From Aquipseudomonas ullengensis (GTDB lineage: Bacteria > Pseudomonadota > Gammaproteobacteria > Pseudomonadales > Pseudomonadaceae): DNA of 64,000 nt. Positions 62,769 to 64,000 of this stretch are shown one piece after another. Numbering within the stretch: position 1 is the stretch's first letter; every line of letters begins with the position of its first letter. Position numbers and translations under genes: made by a program. The notes under the pieces were generated by a model. It made no database searches and was not told the origin of the DNA. It was given only the letters and a program-made list of their open reading frames with translations. The stretch lies in the NCBI RefSeq assembly GCF_014174475.1, contig NZ_JACJUD010000001.1:930001-994000 (forward strand). Reading direction: 5' to 3'.

Positions 62769-63499
62769 TGCAGATCAGCAACCTGCTCTGGCACAGCGCC
62801 GCGCGCACCGACACCGGCAAGGTGCGCGCGCGCAATGAAGATGCCTTTCTCGATCAACCAGAGCGCGGCCTGTGGGTGGTCGCCGACGGCATGGGCGGCC
62901 ACCAGAACGGCGACCTGGCCAGCCGCCTGATCGTCGAGAGCCTCGCCGAGCTGAGCGAAGACTGCGACTTCAACCAACGCCTGGAGCAGTTGAGGCAGTG
63001 TCTGCACCGCCTCAACCGGCACCTCAGCCTGGGGCTCACGGTGACCAGCGAGAACCCCGAAATGCTGGTCGGCAGCACCGTCGTTGCCCTGCTCGCCGAA
63101 GGCAGTCGAGTGGCCTGCGTATGGGCCGGCGACAGCCGTTGCTACCTGCTGCGCGGACGCCAGTTGTACCAGCTGACACGCGACCATTCGCTGCTGCAGC
63201 AATTGATCGACGAGCGTGGCATGAGCGCCGAAGAGGCTGCCCGCCAACCGGCGGCCCACGCCCTGACCCGCGCCATCGGCGCGGCCGAGGAACTGCAGCT
63301 GGACATCCTCGAACTGGAGAGCCTGCCCGGCGATGTATTCCTGCTGTGCAGCGACGGCCTCTACCAGGAACTCAGCCACGACCAGCTCAGCGCAGCGCTG
63401 ATCCGCCCCAGTGCCGGCCTGGCCTTGCAGCGCCTGTTCGAGCTGGTCCTGGACGGCCCCGCGCGGGACAACCTGAGTGCCGTGGTGATCAACCGATGA
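62768..63499 (+). CDS. pppA: PppA-type PP2C Ser/Thr phosphatase
   Basis: This 243-residue PPM/PP2C phosphatase has the metal-binding residues in RARNEDAFLDQPERGLWVVADGMGGHQNGDLAS, WAGDSRCYLLRG, SAEEAARQPAAHALTRAIGA and LCSDGLYQELS, with a late DN pair in ARDNLSAVVI. It reverses phosphorylation by the downstream kinase and so damps T6SS activity. Start and stop overlap its neighbours (4-bp ATGA with the kinase gene). It corresponds in position to stp1 of H2-T6SS. Confidence 0.95.
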   Translation: MQISNLLWHSAARTDTGKVRARNEDAFLDQPERGLWVVADGMGGHQNGDLASRLIVESLAELSEDCDFNQRLEQLRQCLHRLNRHLSLGLTVTSENPEMLVGSTVVALLAEGSRVACVWAGDSRCYLLRGRQLYQLTRDHSLLQQLIDERGMSAEEAARQPAAHALTRAIGAAEELQLDILELESLPGDVFLLCSDGLYQELSHDQLSAALIRPSAGLALQRLFELVLDGPARDNLSAVVINR

Positions 63500-64000
63500 A
63501 CCCTGTGCTCAGCCCAGACCTGACCCTGATGGCCGGCAGCGCGCCAGCCCGGGCCCCGCGCCCATTGCCCAAGGACTTGCCGGACGTGCTGTGCGGGCGC
63601 TACCGCATCGAGCGCCTGCTCGGTGTCGGCGGCATGGGCGCGGTGTATCGCGCCCGCGACCTGCTGCGTGAGCAGTTCGGTGATCCGCAGCCCTACGTGG
63701 CGCTGAAAACCCTCAGCGAAGACTTCGCCAGCTACCCGGATGCCAGCGCCCTGCTCTACAGCGAATTCGCCCTCACCGCGCGGCTCAGCCAGCGCAACCT
63801 GGTGCGCCTGTACAGCTTCGAAATCGACCCGGCCAGCCAGCGCGCCTTCATCACCATGGAGCTGCTCAAGGGCTGCACCCTCGACAGCCTACTGCTGCAA
63901 TACCCCAGCGGCCTGCCCTGGGCCGAGGCGCATACGGTCAGCCTGAACCTGCTCGAAGCACTGCAGCATGCACACAGCCACGGCGTGCTGCATGGCGACC
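63496..64000 (+). CDS. ppkA: PpkA-type Ser/Thr protein kinase, 5' part only
   Basis: 168 codons are visible before the window ends. The Gly-rich loop is LLGVGGMGAVYRARD, the ATP-binding Lys is in VALKTL, ELL marks the hinge, and the chain ends at HSHGVLHGD, the HRD catalytic loop in which Gly replaces Arg. The kinase activates T6SS by phosphorylating Fha or related parts. Anything C-terminal to the kinase core (membrane helix, sensor) lies outside. Position and ATGA overlap with the phosphatase match stk1 of H2-T6SS. Confidence 0.93.
   Translation, partial: MNPVLSPDLTLMAGSAPARAPRPLPKDLPDVLCGRYRIERLLGVGGMGAVYRARDLLREQFGDPQPYVALKTLSEDFASYPDASALLYSEFALTARLSQRNLVRLYSFEIDPASQRAFITMELLKGCTLDSLLLQYPSGLPWAEAHTVSLNLLEALQHAHSHGVLHGD

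Overview
The window is GC-rich, gene-dense DNA that looks like a Pseudomonas chromosome of the P. aeruginosa/P. alcaligenes/P. mendocina kind. Four things point there: a divergent GGDEF/EAL gene next to uvrD, a glutamine synthetase-aminotransferase-SDR-GntR polyamine-type cluster, many GTAGGAGC- and ATTCCCGC-type REP hairpins, and a type VI secretion (T6SS) cluster laid out like H2-T6SS of P. aeruginosa. The species is not resolved from sequence alone.

Layout. 1-10.4 kb is a T6SS effector island: the 3' end of hcp, vgrG, a DUF4123 adaptor, and a 1646-residue Rhs protein. The C-terminal toxin of the Rhs protein aligns by eye with the catalytic chain of cholera toxin (an ADP-ribosyltransferase). 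After it come a putative immunity gene, a decayed stretch and a run of AT-rich small genes of unknown function. 10.5-18.8 kb is core-like: GGDEF/EAL protein, UvrD, PaiB-like flavoprotein, Tim44-like membrane protein, a DEDDh exonuclease and a SMI1/KNR4-like protein. 18.8-25.3 kb holds a Kef-type antiporter and a GntR-controlled divergent cluster (SDR / aminotransferase + glutamine synthetase) with two identical palindromic operators. 25.4-28.7 kb has a sterol-desaturase/FMN-reductase operon, a divergent AraC regulator and an acyl-CoA thioesterase. 29-33.1 kb is metal-related: a PCu(A)C, PepSY and DUF2946 operon, then a YqjI-like PadR regulator with a siderophore-interacting reductase. 33.3-36.7 kb holds a small MITE-like element, DUF3301 and DUF7079 proteins, two alpha/beta hydrolases and a TetR regulator. 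36.7-42.8 kb holds a DUF1329/DUF1302 envelope pair, an extracellular mcl-PHA depolymerase, a COG0523 GTPase and small proteins.

43.4-64 kb is one long plus-strand T6SS operon: tssA-B-C-E, PAAR, a lipoprotein-like gene, tssF-G, clpV, a sigma54 activator, a 43-residue lipoprotein, fha, tssJ-K-L-M, a PP2C phosphatase and a Ser/Thr kinase cut by the window edge. It has no hcp or vgrG inside it. The hcp-vgrG-effector unit at the left edge, 43 kb away, could supply the tube, spike and toxic cargo for this machine. That pairing is inferred from the usual H2-T6SS arrangement and is not proven here.

The most notable items are the cholera-toxin-like ADP-ribosyltransferase Rhs effector with no visible PAAR domain, the AT-rich immunity/orphan array behind it, the PAAR-lipoprotein pair embedded in the structural operon, and several unexplained palindromes in promoter regions (T6SS, GntR, PadR and TetR loci).
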